From positions 186,001 through 250,000 of the forward strand of contig PQWQ01000039.1 in the NCBI GenBank assembly GCA_002943765.1: a stretch of 64,000 nucleotides of DNA, written 5' to 3'. Position 1 is the stretch's first letter. Each line of letters begins with the position of its first letter. This stretch comes from Psoroptes ovis. Its lineage: Eukaryota; Arthropoda; Arachnida; Sarcoptiformes; Psoroptidae. Positions 1-9,643 of the stretch are shown piece by piece. A program made the translations under genes and the position numbers. The notes under the pieces were generated by a model. The model ran no database searches. It worked only from the letters and a program-made list of their open reading frames with translations, and had not been told where the DNA came from.

Positions 1-1303
1 GAATAATAATAATTATCATCAACATTTTACATTGATCATCATCAATGGAACAAGATGAGAAAACATTTTATTATTTCAATTTGAAAATTAGAAAAAAATT
101 GAAGAAATTGAATCGAATTAAATTAAATTAAAATTTACCACACACACTCACATGTATGTGAGCACATTTAGCTCAAAAAAAAACATAAATTGATTGATTA
201 AGGATGTTTAATTATTATTATTATTATTTCAAATCATATAATCTCTCAAGTCAAATGTGTTTCGAACACGATCATCATCATCAACATCAACATCAACATT
301 ATTATTGCGATCATCATCATTTGCTTGAAATTAGTTGAAATCATAAATGAAATTAATTGGAAAAAACATCCATTTCATTCGAATATACATACATGCATTC
401 ACACACACAAATAATAATAATTAAAAGTATTTTAAAATCCAATTAATTGATTTATTCACTTGAAATTGTTTTGATTTAATTTTTGTGATTTGAATTTTCT
501 CTTATCAATATTATATATATTCAACATAATCAATATCTCAAATACATGCATATGCATATGTTTCGTTATATTAATTAATTGTTTCGAATCGTGAAAAATT
601 ATGGAAATATATAAATAAATAAATTGATTCATCATTGTTTTTTTTCAATAATTCATCGAAAATCATCCATTTTTTCTGATTTTGAAAAAGATCGATCAAT
701 AAGAGTCTATGGAACATTTGAGTTTCAATTTCAGTTTGAATTCAATCATTCTATATCTATAAACAATAATTTGGCACGTCAATTTTCAAAAAACATTGAC
801 ACCTGTTGAATTAAAGGAGGAAAAAATGAAACTTTTTTTTTAATGTTTAATTATTGATCGGTTATTTTTAAATGTAAATGAATGAATCCAATAGAAATGT
901 TTTGGTCAAGATTTTCAATGTCCAATTTGTTCAATTTTGATTATTTTTTTTTCCAAAAATTGAATAAATTGAATTTTGCTTGTGTTTGTCCGATTCATTT
1001 GCCAAATATATGTGACGATATTCATGTAAATATTCATATAAATAAATCAATTCATTTGTCATTTATTCATTTATTATTATTTTTTGTTCAAAAAGAAATT
1101 CTTTTCAAATTTGACACAAAACGATCTCACACACTAATAAAATTGTAATTTGTCATTTTGCATGTTTTGCTTTTCTTTCTAAATCAAATCAAATGACAAA
1201 TGACAAACACAAAAAAAATCAAATTAATTTCAAAAAATCAATTAATTTAATTTTAAATTAAAGATTTGAAAAATTAAAGATTTTCAAATTTTATTTATTT
1301 CGA

Positions 1304-1324
1304 TTTTTTTTTTTTTTTTTTTTT
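1304..1324. repeat. Poly-T tract (T21)
   Basis: An uninterrupted run of 21 T. No retroelement body was recognised next to it, so I treat it as a simple mononucleotide repeat. Confidence 0.9.
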
Positions 1325-1413
1325 GCTGGATTCAATCAATCAAAGCCTTTGTATTATTTAGTATTTTGAACAAATTTTGTGTTTTGAACTGATATGTGTT
1401 CAAATACATCCAA

Positions 1414-1430
1414 ACACACACACACACACA
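1414..1430. repeat. (AC)n microsatellite
   Basis: Perfect AC dinucleotide run of about 8 units, just upstream of the MITE at 1480. Confidence 0.9.
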
Positions 1431-1479
1431 TACAAACATTATTGCATTTCACACTGATCAAAAACTATTTTCGAAAGTA

Positions 1480-1559
1480 TTAGGTTGTCCGAAAAGTTCT
1501 TGCCGATTTTCTCATGTTTCCTTACGATATAATCAACGAAAACTTTTCGGACAACTCAA
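1480..1559. mobile_element. Mariner-type MITE, 80 bp
   Basis: The left end reads TTAGGTTGTCCGAAAAGTT and the right end is its reverse complement with a CT/TC swap near the tip. TA dinucleotides flank both sides as the target duplication. The interior (CTTGCCGATTTTC, then GATATAATC) places it in the more common group B, in which the arms nearly meet and the element can fold into one long hairpin. There is no room for a transposase, so it is non-autonomous. Confidence 0.9.
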
Positions 1560-2161
1560 TATAAGAAATAAATGGATATTAAATGTGATATTATTTTCCA
1601 TATACTTTTATTCTCATTTAAAGTTGATTTATTTCATTTGATTTCAAGCAAGAAATGCATCGCATTTTATTGGTTGAATGATATATTTTAGAACGATGTG
1701 TTTCGTGTGCTGTTTGTTGCTGGTTGTTGGTGTGCGGTATTACCCCATTATTACTGATATTATTATTATTTACCTGATTGATGCTTTAATTTTGTTGAAG
1801 AAATTTGATAGTAATTAATTTAGAATGACGAATAAACCTCAGCAAACCTTTGCCTTAGCCTCAACAAGCTTAGTATTCATTCATTTATTTATTTCCATTT
1901 ACTTATTTCCATTTATTTTATTTTAATTTTTTCAAATCAGAGCTTCAATTCAATATTCAATTTGATTTAATTTCTTGTTTTTTTTTTTCATTTGAATTTC
2001 TTCAAAACTAATTTACAAAAATTATTTAATCCAGTTTGATGTGTTTTTATGTAAATTAATTAATTGTTTTTTTTTCTTCGAAGAAGAAGAAGATTTCTGC
2101 TTTGATTTTATTATTTTACAAGATTTTGAAAATCATCTTATTTCGATCAATTCTTATCATA

Positions 2162-2244
2162 TTAGGTTATCCGGAAAGTTTTGGCCGATTTTCATGTGCA
2201 ACTCTATTCTGATTAAGCCGGAATAAACTTTTCGGACAACCTTA
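2162..2244. mobile_element. Mariner-type MITE, about 83 bp, group A
   Basis: Left TIR TTAGGTTATCCGGAAAGTT and right TIR AACTTTTCGGACAACC, TA on the left; the right tip is slightly altered (CCTTAA). The interior has the group A signature GCCGATTTTCATG, then GCAACTCTATT and GATTAAGC, shared with the copies at 9563, 29101, 48807 and 63421. Confidence 0.85.
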
Positions 2245-3488
2245 AAAATAATAAGTTCATTTATTCAATTTTCTATGAAGAAACACAATAACAGAATTAT
2301 TGAAATTTAGAAAATAGAATTAGTTGATCAAATGATTCTAATTTTAATGATTATTTTTAATTATTGTCTTTACTCAAATGACTTTGATAATTTTGAATCA
2401 ATTTGAATTTTTCAAAATAACTGAATTATACAATTTGATTTAAATAACACAAGAGTTTATTGATCATCATTTGAAAAAATTTGAAATAAAATCAAATCAA
2501 ACCACAATTTAATTATTGGATCGATCATTTTTTCAAAAATCATTTATGATTTAAAAATCAATGAGCGTTGATCAATGATGAATTTGAACAAACAGCTTGA
2601 AAAATTAGATTAATGATTTTGTTTTTTTTTTTGGAAGTAAATCTTATATAAATATTCAGCAAAACGTAAGATGGAAATTTGAATTAATTATTACAATTAA
2701 TTGAAAATCAATTTGAACAGAAATAATGAATTCAAATACAACAAATTTTTGCCTAATTAATTCAATATTAATTAGATTGCTTGATATTACTAATAAATGA
2801 ATGGATGGGAAAAAGTGAGAGAGAGGGGCAGCATATACACTTGATAAAACCATACCACAAAGACATAAATTTATTTCAAACATCTTTCTAAGTACATCAT
2901 GGCTTTTATCATATTTTTTTCCTATGATGATCATTATTATCATTATTAGTGCTATCATTAATCGTTTTAATAGATTTATCACACACGAACACACTGACAT
3001 TTTATCATCGTCATTATCATCATCAAATTTTGATTTTTCTTTGATTTTTTCTATAACAGGAATTGATCAAAGCATAAAGATGTTATGATTATCCTTTCCT
3101 TTATATTTTATTACAATCAATCTAATTAACAGGAATGTTTTGATTGATTTTTTGTTTTTTTTTCATCGAAATATTTAAATGTAATTCATTCATTTGATTA
3201 TTGAAACGTATTTCAAGCATTATCAATGATTTCGATTAAAAATTGACTGCAGCAGAACAAGAAGTTTCTCAAAATAAAATAATTTCAAGTTCAAACAAAT
3301 ATTTGAACGGATTCATCTGCAAACAATCGACTATTTGGATGGCTGGCGGTTTTGATTGATTATTTTTCTGTTTTGTTTATGGTTTATTTTCAAAGAATAC
3401 TTTGCGATTCGTATTTTTAAAAAATTCCGTACGTAAAAGCTAAAATCTGTCATCACGATTTTGTGGATAAATATAAATGAATCAATGG

Positions 3489-3519
3489 ATGAATGAATGA
3501 ATGAATGAATGAATGAATG
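3489..3519. repeat. (GAAT)n tetranucleotide array
   Basis: About seven tandem GAAT units. On the minus strand this gives a run of Ser-Phe-Ile-His codons in a spurious ORF. Confidence 0.85.
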
Positions 3520-3827
3520 GACCAATGGATGAATAGAAAATCGCAAAATCTTGATTCAAGGTTGATTTGAAGCGATTCATATTTTTTTTCAAAATATTTC
3601 TGAGATTTCAAATTTCTTTGAATGAATCAACATCAGTAGAATTAATATATCATCGAACATCTTATTGTTTTCTTTTTTTTCCAAGATTTCTTTAATTTTT
3701 AATTTCATTAAATGAATATTATAATCATAATTGATGAAAAAAACAAGAATTGAAAATAATCTGAAAGAATTTGTGAATTTTTTTTTTATCAAATAAACAA
3801 TCAATTGAATAAGATTAATTATTTTAA

Positions 3828-5033
3828 TTAATTAAAAATTGAATTAATCAATAATGAACATGAAACAATGATGATGATCATTGTGATGAATGGTTTACGT
3901 ATTTGTGATGAACTATTATTATCATTATTCATTTTACATTCATCATTCCAATCTTTGAGCATTTTATCCTTTAATACTTTGGTTGAAAATTGTTCCAATG
4001 TACAAAATGTTGTCGCTAAATCTTCAAATTTGCTTTGACAAAAATCTGGATTAATATCCATTTCTGTCGGAATGAATTCACCTTCATCATTATTATTCAA
4101 AAATTGTTGATATTTAATACGAATATATCGATCATTTTCATCGCTTTCATTTCGGTAAACTTCAAATATGATTCCACTTACATATGTTGGTAATGATAAA
4201 TGCTCTTTGCTTAATTTATCATATAAATTCAACGTTTCCAACAATGCAATTTGATTAATATCATGTGTTGAATATAAATTAAATTTTTGACTATCATTTG
4301 CTGATCGAATATCATTATCGATTTTTGCCAGTAATAGACCTACACGTAAATATAAAATTTCTTCGGAATTAAACATTTCACCATAAACTTTACGTTGTAT
4401 TTCTTTCAATATTTTTGTAGTATTTTCATCTTTAATCCAATCTTCGACATTCAATTTCAATTCATCACGTTCAATAGTTAATGTATCGGATATCATTGAA
4501 AATGTTCTCAATTGTTTCGTTGTATCGTAACTTGAAAATTCTTCACCAGTTTTATTGCTTAGAAATTCAATAAATTCTTTACTGGGCATTAAAGAATTGG
4601 ATATATTTTTCATATGTTTTTCAAATAAATTTTCAGCTTTGTCACATTTCGTATACATATTCAACATTGAATCATTCGTTTCAAATTTGGCCACTATGCC
4701 TAACTTTTTCATGAAAATTTCAGCCGTATCAATCACACGTTTAGACGATGATGTCCAAACAATACTATCATCTTTAAGCAGATCTTTATATTTATCTTTA
4801 TAAAATTGAGCAGCAAATTCAATCCTTTTTTTCCCGTTTTTAGTCAAATTACCGAAACCACCATTTTCATCCCAATATGTTTGATTGAAAGGATCATTTT
4901 TAAAAGTTCGGGTAGGATTACGATCACCATGTCTGGTGACTATCGATACTGAATCTAATACCAGCTGTGATGATGATACATTGATGATTATTAATAATGA
5001 AGATAATACACCTAAAATAATTAATTTAAACAT
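3828..5033 (-). CDS. Histidine acid phosphatase (prostatic/venom acid phosphatase-like), secreted or GPI-anchored
   Basis: A 401-residue ORF with no intron. Residues 1-22 form a signal peptide (hydrophobic LIILGVLSSLLIII core). The family's active-site motif RHGDRNP lies at 34-40: His35 is the expected phospho-acceptor, with Arg34 and Arg38 as phosphate ligands. The conserved SSxxxR element with Arg99 follows, and the catalytic HD pair is His257-Asp258 in STHDINQ. Several N-x-S/T sites and late cysteines (about 340, 352 and 373) fit an extracellular enzyme. Residues 380-400 are hydrophobic after an Asn/Ser-rich stretch, which suggests a GPI-attachment signal or single membrane anchor. Length agrees with the branch-2 histidine phosphatase family (about 350-430). 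It would hydrolyse phosphate monoesters outside the cell or in lysosomes; substrate unknown. All key residues are present, so it should be active. Lack of introns, unlike the multi-exon genes at 51-54 kb, could reflect retroposition. Confidence 0.93.
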   Translation of the reverse strand: MFKLIILGVLSSLLIIINVSSSQLVLDSVSIVTRHGDRNPTRTFKNDPFNQTYWDENGGFGNLTKNGKKRIEFAAQFYKDKYKDLLKDDSIVWTSSSKRVIDTAEIFMKKLGIVAKFETNDSMLNMYTKCDKAENLFEKHMKNISNSLMPSKEFIEFLSNKTGEEFSSYDTTKQLRTFSMISDTLTIERDELKLNVEDWIKDENTTKILKEIQRKVYGEMFNSEEILYLRVGLLLAKIDNDIRSANDSQKFNLYSTHDINQIALLETLNLYDKLSKEHLSLPTYVSGIIFEVYRNESDENDRYIRIKYQQFLNNNDEGEFIPTEMDINPDFCQSKFEDLATTFCTLEQFSTKVLKDKMLKDWNDECKMNNDNNSSSQIRKPFITMIIIIVSCSLLINSIFN

Positions 5034-5594
5034 TATTTTTTACAATCGAAAACAAAGAGTTAATACTATTTTGGAAAAATTATAAATTCAAAGTTTGAAA
5101 CAATCGATGATGATCAACACAAATCGAAAAATGAAATTATTTATTTAAATGTGTTTAACATTGAAAAATGGTAACCAATATGTTTGTTTTATTTACCAAA
5201 CTCTTATCAACCAAATGTACACACAAATCAAAAAATAAACTAAAAAATAAAACAAATCAATATCACCTAGGTGAAAACATGTGATTATTTTTCATATATT
5301 TCTCCATTTTATTATTTGATATCAACTCATATATCACACTCAAATTATCACTCAAATAACTAAATCAAATGGAATTATTATCATTTTGGTTAATCATTGT
5401 GTATCGGTACCCAAAGTAATTGTGGTAATCGCGGTACCTCTCTCTCTTCTTTTTTTCTTCTACCGATTTAGGGTCGATTTCACATGTATACACCAATCAT
5501 CATCATCATCAGTGATTTGATTTGATTTGATTACGACAATGTTAAATTACACTACATTTTTAATTTTATTATCATTGTTGCCATTGCCAATGTG
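5034..5594. promoter_or_regulatory. Upstream region of the acid phosphatase, ending at the tRNA gene
   Basis: The acid phosphatase (minus) and the tRNA (plus) are divergently arranged across this 561-bp non-coding gap, so it should hold the phosphatase core promoter. Two GGTACC palindromes about 30 bp apart (around 5407 and 5435) and a pyrimidine-rich CTCTCTCTTCTT stretch stand out. I cannot assign a TATA box or initiator with confidence. Confidence 0.4.
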
Positions 5595-5695
5595 AGCAGA
5601 GTGGCGCAGTGGAAGCGTGCTGGGCCCATACGAGTTAAACCATGATGAGTTGACGAGTCACCCAGAGGTCCGTGGATCGAAACCACGCTCTGCTA
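5595..5695 (+). tRNA. tRNA-iMet-CAT: Initiator tRNA-Met (CAT) with a 29-nt intron
   Basis: The exons fold as a full cloverleaf: acceptor AGCAGAG (5595-5601) pairs with CTCTGCT (5688-5694) with discriminator A5695; anticodon stem CTGGG (5620-5624) pairs with CCCAG (5661-5665); T stem CGTGG (5671-5675) pairs with CCACG (5683-5687). The loop CCCATA carries anticodon CAT at 5627-5629. Initiator rather than elongator identity comes from the A1:U72 pair, the three G:C pairs GGG/CCC below the anticodon loop, and the T loop ATCGAAA with A at position 54. Between position 37 (A5630) and position 38 (A5660) sits a 29-nt insert, 5631-5659, at the canonical tRNA intron site; its ATG triplets (5642-5647) could pair with the anticodon. 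Internal A box (TGGCGCAGTGG) and B box (GGATCGAAACC) are intact. No T4 terminator occurs until 5780, 84 nt downstream. Confidence 0.95.
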
Positions 5696-5760
5696 TAATT
5701 TGGTTTATCAACCAGCGCACCATTAAATCAATATTATTATTATTATTATTGTTGCCATGT

Positions 5761-5783
5761 AGCAGATTATGGCTGCTAATTTT
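5761..5783 (+). terminator. Possible Pol III terminator after the tRNA
   Basis: The first run of four Ts downstream of the tRNA is at 5780-5783, directly after a small hairpin (AGCAG at 5761-5765, CTGCT at 5773-5777). If used, the primary transcript would carry an unusually long 3' trailer. Function is inferred only from position and the T4 run. Confidence 0.3.
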
Positions 5784-5835
5784 GTCGTGTATTTTTACAA
5801 TATTTGAATTATTTCGATTATTTCAAGTTTTATTG

Positions 5836-5915
5836 CAGGGCTTCTTAAACTACAGTTTTTTACCTCAAAATTGCATTGAAATTCATTGCAATGCAGTGAA
5901 GTTTAAGAAGCCCTG
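5836..5915. mobile_element. hAT-type MITE, 80 bp
   Basis: The ends are perfect 16-bp inverted repeats beginning CAGGGCTTCTTAAACT. They are flanked by an 8-bp direct repeat, TTTTATTG at 5828-5835 and TTCTATTG at 5916-5923, matching at 7 of 8 positions. A CAG-starting TIR with an 8-bp duplication is the hallmark of the hAT superfamily. The interior is itself partly palindromic (TTGCATTG and CATTGCAATGC). It lies 140 bp downstream of the tRNA. It is the only copy of this family that I found in the window. Confidence 0.85.
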
Positions 5916-7038
5916 TTCTATTGTATCAATTTACATGAGAAAATTTTGAAAATCATTATCAAAGGCAATAATTTTAATTAATTTTGTTAATTATTTTATT
6001 AATTATTTGCATTTGGATGAAATCACAGTAAGAAAAAAAATGCCGAAAGAATTTATGGATTTATGATTGATTTCAATCAAAAGCTTATGATCGGTGAAAT
6101 CTTGATGAAATCTGTTAAATGAAATGTATTTAAAATAATCAAAAATAAAATAAATTTCAAATCGAATGACTTTGACCTGCTGACTTTGAAATTGACTTGG
6201 AATAATAATAATAATAATAATAGTCAACAACAACAACAACACATCACATGGATTTAATGATTAACATCTTGAAATTGAATGAAATAAACGGAATTGAATT
6301 GAATTGAAATAAATAGGAAATTGTAAAGTTCTTCAAAATGGATTTGAATAAATGAAAAAAAAAATTCAAAATTCATCAAATACAAGCATTTCCATCAAAT
6401 AATACTCATCAACAACAACAGTAACAACAACCTCCATTGATGATATTAATAATGATGATTCTAATCTTTATTTCATTTATTTTTATGTTTGTCGATAAGC
6501 ATTTGAATCCAAGAAATATTAATAAATAATAATGGATAAATATGTTTTAGTATGAAAAAAATTATTTATTTTTAAAATATTCTTCTAAAAAAAATCATAT
6601 TTCCATCTATGATTTATGTGAAAAATAATGAAAATAATAATAATAATAATAATAATTGCATTATTAATCCTTATTCATTGAGAATATGATGATCATCATC
6701 CAATCTGCCACCAACCATTCGATGACCAACTCAACCTTGATGATCTATTCAAAGAGTGAATGTAAAATACAAAGATTTAAATGATTTTTTCATTGATCAT
6801 TGAATTCTCAATGTGTAGTTGATGGAAAATATTTCAAAATTCTATTCAGGTTTTCATTTAATTTCAAATCAAATTCATTTCATTAGAATGAATATATTTC
6901 TATTGATGTTGATCATCATCAACATTTTGTTGATGAAATATGATTCATTATTAGCTTTCAAAATATCGAAGAGTATCGACGAAAAAAACACCCGTTAAGA
7001 AGATTATTTTACATCGAATAAATCGGTGATTTATTCGA

Positions 7039-7064
7039 TTGTTGATCATCATGATGATCAACAA
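7039..7064. repeat. 26-bp perfect palindrome
   Basis: The 26 bases from TTGTTGATCATC to its mirror complement are identical on both strands. It is built from GATCATC/GATGATC units, which are common in this window, so it may simply be a by-product of ATC microsatellite composition. Confidence 0.6.
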
Positions 7065-8643
7065 GATCATCAAGATCATTATCATTTCTGTCATTGTTGT
7101 ACTTGTTATTATTATCAATCATTAATGATGATAATGATGATCATTGAATCCATATTCATTGATTATGGTGAAAAAATGACCATTTTTTTCAGATTTTTCA
7201 AAAAAAAATAAATAGATAAATCGATCATTATCATTCGATTGATATTGTTATATTAATACAATACCGGATCTGATTTTTTTTTCGTTGTGAAAATATATTT
7301 TAAACAATAAAATGGAATAAATATAAATCGATTATCAGAAATATTTTTTTCAAAGAAATATTTCCAAAAGTTCAATGATTTTCAATGTTTTGATTGACAT
7401 TTTTCGATATTATCATCATTAACATCAATGATGATATTTACAAGATTATAGATTTGTCGATTTTAAAATCGACGAGGTCGATCATAATATTATTTCTGAC
7501 TATTTTTGAGTATAATGATATGAGTATATGATAATTCCAAACATTTGATTAGTCATTTTTTTGAAGATTATAAAAAGATTATTATTATTATAAAGATTTC
7601 AACACATGATTTTCACAGATTATTATTATTATTTTTAAGATTTAAATGATTAATTTCATTTTTTTCATTTTCAAATTCAAATTCAAAAAACTTTAAATTT
7701 TACATTCAATTTACATGTAAATATTGTATGACAATGATTATTTCTATTTATTTTAAATTTTATTTAATATTGAATTAAAATATTAATTCATCTCTTCGGC
7801 GTTTTTATTTTTCTAAGCTTTAAATTGTCAAAATAAAGAATTAAAAAAAAACAAAAAATATTTTCATCCATTTTTCAATGTCATACATGTGAATATTATC
7901 ATTCATTAAGTTTTCCTGGCCAAAATGTCTTCAAAAAATAAAAAAAAATGTCAAAAATACATGAAAAATGTCGAAACATGCCATTTGAAATTATAAGTAG
8001 AAATGAATTTTCACAAATAAATAAATGAATGGAACACTTAAGGAAATCACTTTAGGTAATTTATGTAATACACTTAACTCATTTATTTTCTTGTATTATC
8101 TAATTGAAGGAAAACAAATTTTACTTCAGTTCCCAAGTTTTTTGATGATCCAAAATAAAATTTAAAAGTTAAAAATATTAAGAAAACATCCTTGATTGAT
8201 TATTGTTTCAATCATCAATAAATACGATAGACAATATGACTATGTTTTCTGCTCTTCTTTATTTCTTCTTCTTTACTTAGCATTGTTACCTCGTAAATTG
8301 TTACAAAATGTCCATTTTATTTCATTTGTTACAATGCTTCAAACTAAACTATCAACAAAATAAATTGTTTCAAGTTCCAAAATTTAAAAAAGAAATCCGT
8401 AGAGAAACTGATTGAAAGAAATAAATGGAAAAAATTGTGCAAAATTCAATTGCTTTTCAGCAATATTTTTCTATTTTAAACTCTTTTTGTTTTTTTGAAA
8501 AATTGCAAAATAAAGACAGTTCAATCTTAGTTTGAAAATATTTTTCCTGTTTCATATTTTTGAATAATATTTTTTTCCATTTTTCACTCGTATACAAGCG
8601 ATCATCATTGATTTTTCAATTGTTTCCATCATTTTTATATATA

Positions 8644-8726
8644 TTAAGTTGTCCGAAAAGTTTTCACCAGGTTATATCGTAGAAAATTGATTAAAAAAAG
8701 CGGCCAGAACTTTTCGGACAACCTAA
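8644..8726. mobile_element. Mariner-type MITE, 83 bp
   Basis: Left end TTAAGTTGTCCGAAAAGTT and right end AACTTTTCGGACAACCTAA, bounded by TA on each side. The interior (TATATCGTAGAAAATTG) is the inverted group B core with a diverged right inner arm. Confidence 0.9.
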
Positions 8727-9017
8727 TATTTTTTTAGAGCTATTTCATTTTAACCATTATTATTATTATCTTGCTTATTGCTGTTGTTTTCATACTTGAA
8801 TCATCAAATTTTTGAAAAAAAAATGATTTTTTTTTTATTTTTGTAAAAATATTTGAAGCAGAAACTTGAGAATTTTGAATTGATTTGAGCAAAGATGAAT
8901 CAAAATTTCAATGTCACAATGTTATTATTACAATTATACACACACACACAGAAACGACAATTGATTGATTGATTAAAATTGAAATTGAAATTAGTACAAA
9001 TTATGCATTCAATTCAA

Positions 9018-9050
9018 CTCACACACACACTCACACGCACACACATACAC
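9018..9050. repeat. Interrupted (CA)n microsatellite
   Basis: CA-rich tract with single-base interruptions (CTCACACG, CATACAC). A shorter pure CA run lies nearby at about 8938-8951. Confidence 0.8.
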
Positions 9051-9562
9051 CGTTTATGATTGAAATCATTTTGATTGAAATTGGCCATCATTTTTCAATC
9101 ATAATTTCCATCAAAATAATGATGATCATTCGCTTGTTCAATGTATCTAAATATTGCACGTCTTATTTTCTTGCATTTTTTTATATTCATATATTTAGAT
9201 TTAAACCATTTTCCATCAATAATCTTATTGTTAAATAGAAATAGATCCATTCAAAAAATGATTTTCATTTCATTTCATTTTCTCATTTTCAATTTCATTT
9301 TTCCCCAAAGCAAAACAATGCGAAAAATTGAAAATTTTGCAATGACAATGATCACTTCTTGAATCAAATAGACTTGCAATAGCTCAATGTATTTCATTTA
9401 TTTTTGTCATCGGATTTTTGGCCATTTCTATTCATTATTTTCTTCGCTTACAAAGAAGATATTAACATTGAAATTAGACAATAGAAATAAATGGATGATG
9501 ATCATAGTAGAAATAATATATATTTTTCCCCGTTTATCTTTTGATATAATTTTGTGTAAATA

Positions 9563-9643
9563 TTATGGTTGTCCGAAAAGTTTTGGCCGATTTTCATGAA
9601 CAACTTTATTGATTGAGCGTGATGAACTTTTCGGACAACCTAA
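9563..9643. mobile_element. Mariner-type MITE, group A
   Basis: Left end TTATGGTTGTCCGAAAAGTT and right end AACTTTTCGGACAACCTAA, with TA on the left. The interior GCCGATTTTCATGAACAACT and GATTGAGCGTGATG marks group A. Confidence 0.88.

Larger units (their letters stand above)
1..3827. other. Intergenic AT-rich DNA, no gene supported
   Basis: Open frames here are at most 114 codons and are made of Phe/Ile/Asn/Leu-rich translations typical of chance ORFs in very AT-rich DNA. No recognisable domain or clear splice-bounded exon was seen. The stretch holds two mariner-type MITEs (1480-1559 and 2162-2244), a T21 tract, a CA microsatellite and a GAAT tandem array, listed separately. Confidence 0.7.

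Noticed and set aside
1396..1641. ORFs containing a recurring GCPKSSCRFS-like peptide (also at 12090, 58600 and 58900)
   Set aside because: The shared peptide is the translation of the mariner-type MITE arm, not a protein family.
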